A stretch of DNA of 38,755 bases. It comes from Rhodospirillaceae bacterium SYSU D60007 (GTDB lineage Bacteria; Pseudomonadota; Alphaproteobacteria; Reyranellales; Reyranellaceae). Both the position numbers and the translations under genes were made by a program. Below are positions 32,468 through 38,755 of the stretch, piece by piece. Below the pieces are notes generated by a model. It had not been told where the DNA came from, ran no database searches, and saw nothing but the letters and a program-made list of their open reading frames with translations. The stretch lies in contig QOCQ01000034.1 in NCBI GenBank assembly GCA_003574685.1, positions 1 to 38,755 on the forward strand, in the 5' to 3' direction. Position 1 is the first letter of the stretch; the number at the start of each line of letters is the position of its first letter.

Positions 32468-34432
32468 TCAGGCCGCCTTGCGCGCCGCCGCAACGGGCGT
32501 CGTGTCCATGTCTCGGATCGTCACCTCACCCTCGACCATGCCCTTGCGGCCGTCCTCGAACGTGACCTCCGTCCGGATATGGACGCTCGTCTGACCGCCA
32601 TACAGAGCCGCAATGAGCGGTGCATATCGCTCGGCGATGAAGCTGCGCCGCACCTTGCGGGTGCGCGTCAACTCGCCGTCGTCGGCATCGAGCATTTTCG
32701 GCAGGATCAGGAAGCGGCGGATCTGCGCGCCGGCCATCTGCGGGTCGCGGGCCAGGTCGCGGTTGACCTGGGCAACCTGCTCCGTAATCAGGTCGTAGAT
32801 CTCGGGCCGCGCGGCCAGCTCCTGATAGCTGCCGTAGGCGATGTTGTGGCGCTCGGCCCAGTCGCCGGCGGCGACCGGATCGACGTTGATCAACGCCGTC
32901 ACGAAATCGCGCCGGTCGCCAAACGCCACCGCCTCGTTGATGTGCGGGAAGAACTTCAGCTTGTTCTCGATGTACTTGGGCGCGAACAGCGTGCCATCCG
33001 TCAGCCGGCCGACATCCTTCGCGCGATCAATAATGTGCAGATGGCCGTCAGCGTCGATGAAGCCGGCATCGCCCGAATGCACCCAGCCATCGGGAGTCTT
33101 GGTCTCCGCCGTCGCTTCCGGGTTCTTGTAGTACTCGTGGAACACGCCCGGCCCGCGGAACAGCACCTCGCCATTGTCGGCAATGCGCAGTTCGACTTCC
33201 GGCGCCACCTTGCCCACGGTTTCCAGGCGCACGTCGCGGTTGGGATGGATGGTCACGAAGACGCTCGATTCGGTCTGGCCGTAGAGCTGCTTCATGTTGA
33301 TGCCGAGCGAGCGGTAGAAATTGAAGATGTCCGGCCCGACCGCCTCGCCGGCGGTGTAGGCCACGCGCACCCGCGACAGGCCCAGCGTGTTCTTCAGTGG
33401 CCCGTACACCAGTATGTCGCCCAGCCGGTAAAGCAGCCGGTCCGCCAGCGAGACGGGCCGGCCGTCGAGGAGGTCGGCGCCCACGCGCCGCGCCAGCCCC
33501 ATGAAATAGGCGAACATGCGCCGCTTCAGCGCGCCGGCATCCTCCATGCGGATCATCACGCTGGTGATGAGGTTCTCCAGGATCCGCGGCGGGGCAAAGT
33601 AATAGGTGGGCCCGATCTCGCGCAGGTCGGTCTGCACCGTGGCGGCGGATTCCGGACAGTTGACCGTGAAGCCGGCGACCAGGCTTTGCGCATAGGAAAA
33701 AATGTGGTCGCCCGCCCAGGCCATCGGCAGATAGCACAGCAGCTCGTCGTGTTCGTTCAGCCCTTCGAAGCGTGCGGCATTCTCGGCGCTGCGGCGCAGA
33801 TTGTCGTAGGTCAGCACCACGCCCTTGGGCCGGCCCGTGGTCCCTGACGTGTAGAGAATCACCGACGGGTCCTGGCTCTTGCCCTTGCCGATCTCCGCGT
33901 CGAGGAACGTCGGGTCGTTTGCCAGACGGCCGCGACCGTTCTTCTGCACCTGCTCCCACGACAGCAGGCCCTCATAGTCGCGCAGGCCACGAGGGTCGTC
34001 ATAGATCAGGGTGTGCAGCGCGGGAACCTGACCACGGATTTCGAGCAGCTTGTCGATCTGCTCCTGGTCTTCGGCGAGGGCGAAACGCGCTTCGGCGTGT
34101 CCGACGACATAGGCCATCTCGGGCGCTGCCGCGTCCTGGTAGACCGGCACGGGAATGCCACCCAGCATTTGCGCCGCATTCATCGCCCAGTAGAGGCGGG
34201 GCCGGTTGTCGCCCACGATCACCAGCTTGTCGCCCCGCGCGAAGCCCAGGGACGAGAGCCCGGCCGCAAAAGCGCGGGTTTCATCCAGCACCTGTCGCCA
34301 TGTGTAGGTGCGCCAGATGCCATATTCCTTTTCCCGGAAGGCAGGCCGGTCAGCGAACGCAGCAGCATTGCGAATCAAAAGCCTGGGGAACGTGTCGGCC
34401 GGCGTGGTGCCGCTCGTCGACGGAAGCGTCAT
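32468..34432 (-). CDS. Long-chain acyl-CoA synthetase-type AMP-dependent ligase
   Basis: This 654-residue cytoplasmic or membrane-associated ligase forms acyl-AMP and then acyl-CoA. The P-loop YTSGTTGRPKG is at 194-204, followed by YLPMAWAGDHIFSYAQSL, RVAYTAGEAVGPDIF, the motif LYGQTESS, and WVHSGDAGFIDADGHLHIIDRAKD with the hinge aspartates. The length and the DGTLFAPKYIENKLKFFPHI segment fit the FAA1/FadD15-type long-chain group rather than short-chain Acs. It is the first gene of the liv run: livG begins 4 nt after its stop. Its partner position suggests activation of a compound imported by the ABC system, possibly a fatty or aromatic acid. It diverges from the TauD-type gene across 206 nt that should contain its promoter. 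Confidence 0.93.
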   Translation of the reverse strand: MTLPSTSGTTPADTFPRLLIRNAAAFADRPAFREKEYGIWRTYTWRQVLDETRAFAAGLSSLGFARGDKLVIVGDNRPRLYWAMNAAQMLGGIPVPVYQDAAAPEMAYVVGHAEARFALAEDQEQIDKLLEIRGQVPALHTLIYDDPRGLRDYEGLLSWEQVQKNGRGRLANDPTFLDAEIGKGKSQDPSVILYTSGTTGRPKGVVLTYDNLRRSAENAARFEGLNEHDELLCYLPMAWAGDHIFSYAQSLVAGFTVNCPESAATVQTDLREIGPTYYFAPPRILENLITSVMIRMEDAGALKRRMFAYFMGLARRVGADLLDGRPVSLADRLLYRLGDILVYGPLKNTLGLSRVRVAYTAGEAVGPDIFNFYRSLGINMKQLYGQTESSVFVTIHPNRDVRLETVGKVAPEVELRIADNGEVLFRGPGVFHEYYKNPEATAETKTPDGWVHSGDAGFIDADGHLHIIDRAKDVGRLTDGTLFAPKYIENKLKFFPHINEAVAFGDRRDFVTALINVDPVAAGDWAERHNIAYGSYQELAARPEIYDLITEQVAQVNRDLARDPQMAGAQIRRFLILPKMLDADDGELTRTRKVRRSFIAERYAPLIAALYGGQTSVHIRTEVTFEDGRKGMVEGEVTIRDMDTTPVAAARKAA

Positions 34433-34638
34433 CCCCTGCGTCCCTCTGCCTGTTGCGCCGCATCATTTGTTTTTGCAACGCGGCTTTGCGTTCCCTGCGT
34501 GGTAACCGAGCCCCCGGATTGGGTCAAGTGGCCCATGGGCAGGCGCGGCTGCGACAAAAAGGAGTGCGTCGACCGGCAGTGGACGATCGGGCGGCCAGCG
34601 GCCATCCTTGCCGACAATCGGCGAGCAAGAGGCGCGAC

Positions 34639-35526
34639 ATGACGAGCAGCAGTCTGCGCGGCAATCAGGGGCCGCGCTACCGGCATCGCCCCGGCGATAT
34701 GCGACCCTATGAGAGCATTGCGGTGCGCAAGCTCACACCCATCATCGGCGCCGAAATCGACGGGGTCGATCTGGCACGGCCGCTGTCGAACCGTGTGCAA
34801 GACGAGCTGCATCGTGCGCTGGCCGAGAACCTGGTGATCTTCTTCCGCGACCAGACGCTGACGCCGGATCAGCACCTGGCCTTCGGCCGCCTGTTTGGTG
34901 ACCTGCATGTGCATCCCGCCGCACCACACGAACCCGGCCGGCCGGAGCTGATGATCGTGGCCGCCGACGAGAAGTCGGAGCGCGCCAACGGCGAGGGCTG
35001 GCACACCGACGTCTCGTGCGATCCCGACCCGCCGATGGGCAGCATCCTCTATATCAAGGAGTGTCCGCCGGAGGGCGGCGATACGCTGTTCGCCAGCATG
35101 TACGCAGCCTATGAGGCGCTGTCGGACCGCATGAAGGCCTATCTCGATGGACTAAAGGCGCTGCACGACGGCGAGCACGTCTACCGCGGCACTTACGCGA
35201 ATCTCGGCGTGGCCGACAAGCCGGTCTACCCGCGCGCCGAGCATCCCGTGGTACGCACCCATCCGGTGACGGGCCGCAAGTGCTTGTATGTGAACCGTGG
35301 CTTCACCGTGCGCATCCTCGGCATCCCGCGCGACGAGAGCGAGGGCATCCTGCGCTATCTCTACGAGCACATGGAGAACCCGCTCTTCCAGTGCCGCTTC
35401 CGCTGGCAGCCCAATTCGGTGGCGTTCTGGGACAACCGCTGCGCCCAGCACCGCGCGATGTGGGATTACTGGCCCCACCGCCGCTACGGCAACCGCGTCA
35501 CGGTCAAGGGCGACCGGCCCCGTTAG
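34639..35526 (+). CDS. TauD-type 2-oxoglutarate-dependent dioxygenase
   Basis: This 295-residue Fe(II)/2-oxoglutarate dioxygenase is of the taurine dioxygenase type. Its conserved landmarks: LTPIIGAEIDGVDLARPLS (32-50), NLVIFFRDQTLTPDQHLAFG (64-83), the metal motif WHTDVS (121-126, His122 and Asp124), the distal His271 in DNRCAQHRAMWDYWPHRR, and Arg281/282 for the 2-oxoglutarate carboxylate. GDTLFASMYAAYEALSD is also typical. The length is close to TauD (283). Taurine itself is not certain, because no tauABC genes are adjacent and many homologues use other sulfonates, phenoxyacids or alkyl sulfates. The start at 34639 has AAGAGG upstream; a later ATG at 34699 is nearer to the conserved region but lacks a ribosome site. 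It is separated from the liv block by the divergent intergenic region. Confidence 0.9.
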   Translation: MTSSSLRGNQGPRYRHRPGDMRPYESIAVRKLTPIIGAEIDGVDLARPLSNRVQDELHRALAENLVIFFRDQTLTPDQHLAFGRLFGDLHVHPAAPHEPGRPELMIVAADEKSERANGEGWHTDVSCDPDPPMGSILYIKECPPEGGDTLFASMYAAYEALSDRMKAYLDGLKALHDGEHVYRGTYANLGVADKPVYPRAEHPVVRTHPVTGRKCLYVNRGFTVRILGIPRDESEGILRYLYEHMENPLFQCRFRWQPNSVAFWDNRCAQHRAMWDYWPHRRYGNRVTVKGDRPR

Positions 35527-35586
35527 CGTCGTGCCGGCAGACGCCCTCTGCGCCAGCGCACGATCGGGCGGACTCACGCCGGGAGC

Positions 35587-35699
35587 GCGCCACTCCAGTG
35601 GCGCCCTGCCCGGAGCGGTAGCGCAGGGCGGCCCATGGCTCGTGGCAGTACCACCGCAGGACTTGGCTTCGCTGCGCTTCGCCAATGCGCCACTGGAGT
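35587..35699. repeat. Inverted repeats in the gene-free gap 35527-35803
   Basis: The 277-bp gap between two convergent genes has no supported gene. It contains a perfect palindrome GCGCCACTCCAGTGGCGC (35587-35604). The half ACTCCAGTGGCGC (35592-35604) recurs inverted as GCGCCACTGGAGT at 35687-35699, so a larger stem with an ~82-nt loop can also form. It could be a bidirectional terminator or the remnant of another repeat family. There is no T-run next to the palindrome. Confidence 0.6.
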
Positions 35700-35803
35700 T
35701 TGCCACCGGCGAGGCCGACCCTCGGGTATGAAACGATCGGCCGGCAGTGACCGCCTGGTCAGCATTCGGTGCGTTGATGGGCGCGCCGATGCGCCTGTTC
35801 CGT

Positions 35804-36853
35804 TCAGCCGAGCGTGGCCAGCAGGCCAAGCCCGCCAAGGAAGAGCAGCATGACCGCGATGGAGTCATAGCCCATCCGCATGACGGCGGTGTCGCGCCGC
35901 TCCAGCAGGCCCACAAGCAGGATGCCGATCAGCACGGCGCCCAGCAGTGCCGACACTGTCTCGAACGTGCCCAGCTCGTTCACAACCGGGCCGCCGGCGA
36001 ACACGGCATCGGCCACGATGAACAGGGAGAAATTGACGAAGTTCGTTCCCAGCCCTTGGCCAAAGGCCATCTCGTAGCGGCGCAGCCGGATGGATTGCAC
36101 GATGGTGCTGAGCTCCGGCATCGAGGTGGCAATGCCGATCAGGGCGAAGCCGACCAGCCCGGATCCGAGGCCGGTCTGTTCGGCGAGCGCATCGCCGGTT
36201 TGCGAGAGGGCGTAGCCGGCGGCGAAGATCACCGTTCCGGCAATGGCTGCCTTCAGGAGCGAACGGGGCAGCGAGTCGTGTCGCGCGCGGGTTCTGCGAT
36301 CCGTGCTTGCCACGTCGTTCGCACCATCATCCTTCACCAGCCAGGGGCTGCGCGCGCCGTAGCCGGAGGCCAGCCAGAAAGAACCGATGCTGATGGCGGT
36401 GATGGCCATGCCCCAGGCGCCCATGCCGAACACCGGTACATCGCCTGCGGTGATCGCCACGGCCACGATGATCAGCACCAGCATGCACAGCACGCTCATC
36501 ATCAGGGTGGCCGGGCCCGCCACCACCGAGGTGAGGGCTTCGCGATGCAGGAACGCATCGCCGATGGCGAGGAGGACCGCGTTGATGGCGGCGCTGCCCA
36601 GAAGGTTGTTCGCAGCCAGCGCCGGATTGCCGATCGAGGATGCCGTGATCGTGTTCGCCAGCTCCGGCAGTGACGTGATGCAGCCCAGCAGCAGCATGCC
36701 GGCGAAGGCCTGGCCCATCCCGGTCAGCGCGCTGATGCGATCGACATAGTTGGCAAGCCGTGTGCCGCCGACCCAGACCACGACGGCGGAAACCAGGAAG
36801 ATCGTGGCGTTGAGCCAGAGGGGATAGTCATGGGCGCCCGACAGCGGCATCAA
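35804..36853 (-). CDS. CaCA-family sodium/calcium-type cation antiporter
   Basis: This 349-residue inner-membrane antiporter has about ten helices in two homologous halves. The alpha-1 repeat is GCITSLPELANTITASSIGN (57-76) followed by NLLGSAAIN, and the alpha-2 repeat GIATSMPELSTIVQSIRLRR then GLGTNFVNF. Both hold the conserved S/T-x-PE metal-binding motif. The hydrophilic loop in the middle (KDDGANDVASTDRRTRARHD) joins the halves. In this family Ca2+ (or K+/Na+) is exchanged for Na+ or H+; the ions for this protein cannot be read from sequence. It is convergent with the TauD-type gene and is followed upstream by a small gene on the same strand. Confidence 0.9.
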   Translation of the reverse strand: MMPLSGAHDYPLWLNATIFLVSAVVVWVGGTRLANYVDRISALTGMGQAFAGMLLLGCITSLPELANTITASSIGNPALAANNLLGSAAINAVLLAIGDAFLHREALTSVVAGPATLMMSVLCMLVLIIVAVAITAGDVPVFGMGAWGMAITAISIGSFWLASGYGARSPWLVKDDGANDVASTDRRTRARHDSLPRSLLKAAIAGTVIFAAGYALSQTGDALAEQTGLGSGLVGFALIGIATSMPELSTIVQSIRLRRYEMAFGQGLGTNFVNFSLFIVADAVFAGGPVVNELGTFETVSALLGAVLIGILLVGLLERRDTAVMRMGYDSIAVMLLFLGGLGLLATLG

Positions 36854-36921
36854 GGGTTCTCCTTCGCTGTCGGCTTGCGCCCGCTATCGGGCAACGAGAA
36901 TGCGGTAGCGCAGGTTGCGCG

Positions 36922-37179
36922 CTAGGCGCGGCCGCCTTCCGGCACGCCGGCACGCTGGGCCAGCATTTCGGTCATCAGGCGATGTGCGGCGCCGACACAG
37001 GCGTCGGCGAGAATGGCCGCATCGCCTTCCGCCGAGCCCTGCGCCCTGGCGGCTTCGATCAGCTCGCGGCGGCGCTCGGCCAGAAATGCATCGCGTGCCT
37101 GCCGGCTCGGCAGCCGCACCGCCTCGGCGGCGACGCCGGTCGCCCAGGCCACGATCTTTTGCGTCAATGCGTCGGACAT
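36922..37179 (-). CDS. Small hypothetical helical protein, 85 residues
   Basis: I do not recognise this protein. It reads MSDALTQKIVAWATGVAAEA through RQARDAFLAERRRELIEAAR to a C-terminal AHRLMTEMLAQRAGVPEGGRA. It is predicted all-helical, charged and soluble, without signal or membrane segment. The Met at 37179 is the first one after the promoter region shared with the divergent LLM gene; the frame extends to 37329 but overlaps that gene's 5' end. The ribosome site is weak. The antiporter gene begins 68 nt further on in the same direction, so they may be co-transcribed. Coding is probable from composition and placement only. Confidence 0.6.
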   Translation of the reverse strand: MSDALTQKIVAWATGVAAEAVRLPSRQARDAFLAERRRELIEAARAQGSAEGDAAILADACVGAAHRLMTEMLAQRAGVPEGGRA

Positions 37180-37273
37180 GGTCAACTGCGTGCGCCGGCA
37201 GGGTCCTCGACCGCAACATGGCGACGGGCCGTGCCGCGGTTCAAGGGACAGACGGCACAGGGGACTATTTGCG

Positions 37274-38257
37274 ATGCTGCCGCTCGATAACCAGCTCAGG
37301 ATCGGAGTCCAGACGATCCACCGCCGCACCGAACCGGCCGTCGGCCCCTGGCTGCCGCGTATCGACGAGCTGGTGGCGCTGGTCGAGCGTGTGGATCAGT
37401 GCGGGTTCGATTCGCTGTGGGTGGGCGACCATATCGCCTTCGCCATTCCGATTCTCGATCCCCTGCTGCAACTTGCACAGGCCGCCGTTGTGAGCCGCCG
37501 GCTGCAACTGGGCACCAACGTCTATCTCCTGCCGCTGCGCCATGCCGGACCGGTGGCCAAACAGGTATCGACACTCGATCACCTGTGCGAGGGCCGCCTG
37601 ATCTTCGGCGTCGGGGTCGGCGGCGAATTCCCGCAGGAATACGCGCTGGCCGGTGTGCCGATCAACGAACGCGGCGCGCGGCTGAGCGAGGCCATCCAGG
37701 TGCTGCGCAAGCTGTGGAGCGGCGAGAAGGTATCAAGCGAAGGGCGGTTCTATCCCTTCCCGGAGCTGCGCATGCAGCCGCCGGCGCGGCAGCCCGTCGG
37801 TCCGCCGATCTGGTGCGGCGGCCGCTCGGAGGGGGCCCTGAAGCGCACCGGGCGTCTGGCCGATGGCTGGATGTCCTATGTCGTAACGCCCGACATGTAC
37901 CGTGCCAGCCTTGAAGCCATCGCCGCGGCGGCCAACGCCGCCGGCCGGCGGCCCGAAAGCTTTGGCACGGGTCACCTGCTCTTTACGCGGCTCGACGACA
38001 CCTACGAGGCGGCCCTGGAAGCCGCCACGGAGAGCCTCAGCGTCCGCTATGCCATGGACTTCCGCAAGGCGGCGCAGCGCTATGGCGCGCTGGGGCCGCC
38101 GGCACAGATCGCCGAGCGCATACGCGAGTTCCATGCGGCCGGTGTGCGCCACCTCGTGCTGGATCTGGTTGGTCCCTACGAGGAACGGGATGCGCAGATC
38201 GAGCGGGTTGCCGCCGACGTATTGCCGCTGCTGAAGGATCTGCGCGCCACGGCCTGA
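37274..38257 (+). CDS. LLM-class flavin-dependent oxidoreductase
   Basis: This 327-residue cytoplasmic enzyme has the bacterial luciferase-like TIM-barrel fold and probably uses reduced F420 or FMN supplied by another protein. Landmarks are FDSLWVGDHIAFAIP (strand and loop near the flavin), LQLGTNVYLLPLRHAGPVAKQVSTLD, GRLIFGVGVGGEFPQEYALAG (flavin-binding glycines), RGARLSEAIQVLRKLWSG, and PPIWCGGRSEGALKRTGRLADGW. These are typical of the family. The start at 37274 has AGGGGA upstream and fits the family opening (LRIGVQT), while the open frame upstream to 37013 is antisense to the small gene. Substrate not assignable. Confidence 0.9.
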   Translation: MLPLDNQLRIGVQTIHRRTEPAVGPWLPRIDELVALVERVDQCGFDSLWVGDHIAFAIPILDPLLQLAQAAVVSRRLQLGTNVYLLPLRHAGPVAKQVSTLDHLCEGRLIFGVGVGGEFPQEYALAGVPINERGARLSEAIQVLRKLWSGEKVSSEGRFYPFPELRMQPPARQPVGPPIWCGGRSEGALKRTGRLADGWMSYVVTPDMYRASLEAIAAAANAAGRRPESFGTGHLLFTRLDDTYEAALEAATESLSVRYAMDFRKAAQRYGALGPPAQIAERIREFHAAGVRHLVLDLVGPYEERDAQIERVAADVLPLLKDLRATA

Positions 38258-38269
38258 TCCGTGACGGCT

Positions 38270-38755
38270 TCAGCGGCTGCCACCGCCGCCACCGCCACCG
38301 CCGCCACCACCGCCGCCGCCACCGCCGCCACCACCGCCGCCACCGCCGCCACCGCCGCCGCCGCCACCGGAGCCGCCGCCACCGGAGCCACCACCGCCAC
38401 CACCGGAGCCGCCACCGCCAGAGCCACCGCCACCGGAGCCGCCGCCACCACCACCGGAGCCGCCGCCACCGCCACCGGAGCCGCCGCCACCACCACCGGA
38501 GCCACCGCCACCGCCGCCGGAGCCACCACCGCCACCACCGGAGCCGCCGCCGCCGGAGCCACCGCCGCCGGAGCCGCCGCCACCGGAGCCACCACCACCG
38601 GAGCCACCACCGCCACCACCGGAGCCGCCGCCGCCAGAGCCGCCGCCGGAGCCACCACCGCCGGAGCCACCGCCGCCGGAGCCGCCGCCGCCAGAGCCGC
38701 CGCCCCCGGAGCCACCGCCACCGCCGCCGGAGCCGCCGCCGCCCCCGGAGCCACC
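38270..38755 (-). CDS. C-terminus of a Gly/Ser-only repeat protein (5' end outside window)
   Basis: On the minus strand the frame that is open from the right edge to a TGA at 38270-38272 encodes 161 residues. Of these 136 are Gly, 24 Ser and one Arg. The Ser occur singly after three to six Gly, so the pattern is like Gly-Gly-Gly-Gly-Ser repeats. The last part is a run of 30 Gly, then Ser-Arg-stop. Every one of the 161 codons is GGC, GGT, GGG, TCC, TCT, AGC or CGC; no nucleotide change breaks the rule, and base differences lie mostly at third positions. This favours coding over a simple satellite. The N-terminal part, outside the window, should tell the function; a disordered linker or surface tail is the obvious guess. 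The stop is 12 nt past the convergent LLM stop. Confidence 0.6.
   Translation of the reverse strand, partial: GGSGGGGGSGGGGGGSGGGGSGGGGSGGGGSGGGGSGGGSGGGGSGGGGGGSGGGGSGGGGSGGGGSGGGGSGGGGGGSGGGGGGSGGGGGGSGGGGGGSGGGGGGSGGGGSGGGGSGGGGGGSGGGGSGGGGGGGGGGGGGGGGGGGGGGGGGGGGGGSR
38273..38755. repeat. Low-complexity (GCC/ACC)n satellite with GGA/AGA interruptions
   Basis: The whole stretch is built of GCC and ACC trinucleotides broken at intervals of about 4-7 codons by GGA or AGA (or CCC). It is the DNA side of the Gly/Ser-coding tail. Triplet phase is kept through all 480 bp and runs to the window edge, so its full length is unknown. Slippage-prone DNA is also prone to assembly collapse. Confidence 0.9.

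Noticed and set aside
34452-34479. GTTGC...GCAAC inverted pair as an operator in the divergent region before the acyl-CoA synthetase and TauD-type genes
   Set aside because: The arms are only 5 bp with an 18-nt spacer in an AT-richer patch; this is expected by chance and no regulator gene is adjacent.
38176-38754. A 192-codon Ala/Val/Pro-rich minus-strand frame over the right-end repeat
   Set aside because: It is one base out of the Gly/Ser phase, starts inside the repeat, and runs into the LLM oxidoreductase gene. The Gly/Ser frame is cleaner and stops between genes.
38274-38755. A plus-strand Pro-Pro-Glu-Pro-rich reading of the right-end repeat
   Set aside because: A TGA precedes it at 38262 and no start codon lies between that and the repeat; it would also demand many CCA codons, unusual for this GC-rich genome.
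38273-38755. Possible CRISPR array
   Set aside because: The periodicity is a trinucleotide satellite without constant repeats and unique spacers, and no cas gene is visible.

Overview
The window is GC-rich, densely packed DNA. It looks like the chromosome of a free-living, heterotrophic alphaproteobacterium, perhaps of the Rhodospirillales/Reyranella type. That placement is an inference from base composition, the gene set (an hmu haem operon with hemP, a liv cassette bracketed by AMP-forming acyl-CoA ligases, CENP-V/GFA protein, LLM oxidoreductase) and the short palindromic repeats. I see no rRNA, tRNA, CRISPR array, transposase or complete prophage. The longest stretch without a gene is about 280 bp.

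Layout. 1-0.8 kb: 3' part of a phage-terminase-small-subunit-like gene whose end is a mosaic of three repeat types. 0.8-6.3 kb (+): xylulokinase, an orphan periplasmic binding protein, a TauD/TfdA-type oxygenase, an MFS transporter and a small unknown gene. 6.3-9.9 kb: a CPBP membrane protease and acetyl-CoA synthetase on the minus strand, then a small secreted repeat protein. 9.9-16.2 kb (-): a complete haem-uptake operon hmuR-hemP-hmuS-hmuT-hmuU-hmuV with a Fur-type box at its head; the box also lies directly upstream of a divergent GFA-family gene. 16.8-18.9 kb: a Tat-exported alpha/beta hydrolase and an O6-alkylguanine-DNA alkyltransferase. 18.9-24.5 kb (-): two tandem hydrolase-like paralogues, a large membrane protein with an embedded spermidine-synthase-like domain, and an isoaspartyl-methyltransferase homologue with a signal peptide. 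24.7-34.4 kb: a minus-strand transport/activation block (PaaK-like ligase, livF, livK, livM, livH, livG, long-chain acyl-CoA synthetase), interrupted by a plus-strand trio of small membrane proteins. 34.6-38.8 kb: a second TauD-type dioxygenase, a CaCA antiporter, a small unknown, an LLM flavin oxidoreductase, and the C-terminus of a protein made almost only of Gly and Ser.

How the genes fit together. The hmu genes form one pathway: outer-membrane haem receptor, periplasmic carrier, inner-membrane ABC importer and cytoplasmic haem-handling protein, under probable iron control. The liv block couples ABC uptake to CoA activation, which suggests a carboxylic acid substrate as much as branched-chain amino acids. 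Acs supplies acetyl-CoA from acetate. The least conventional neighbourhood is 18.9-24.5 kb. There a methyltransferase-fold protein predicted to be exported, a membrane-embedded aminopropyl/methyltransferase-fold protein and two hydrolase-like proteins lie in a row on one strand. This is the best candidate for an undescribed envelope-associated system, although a terminator separates the methyltransferase gene from the other three.
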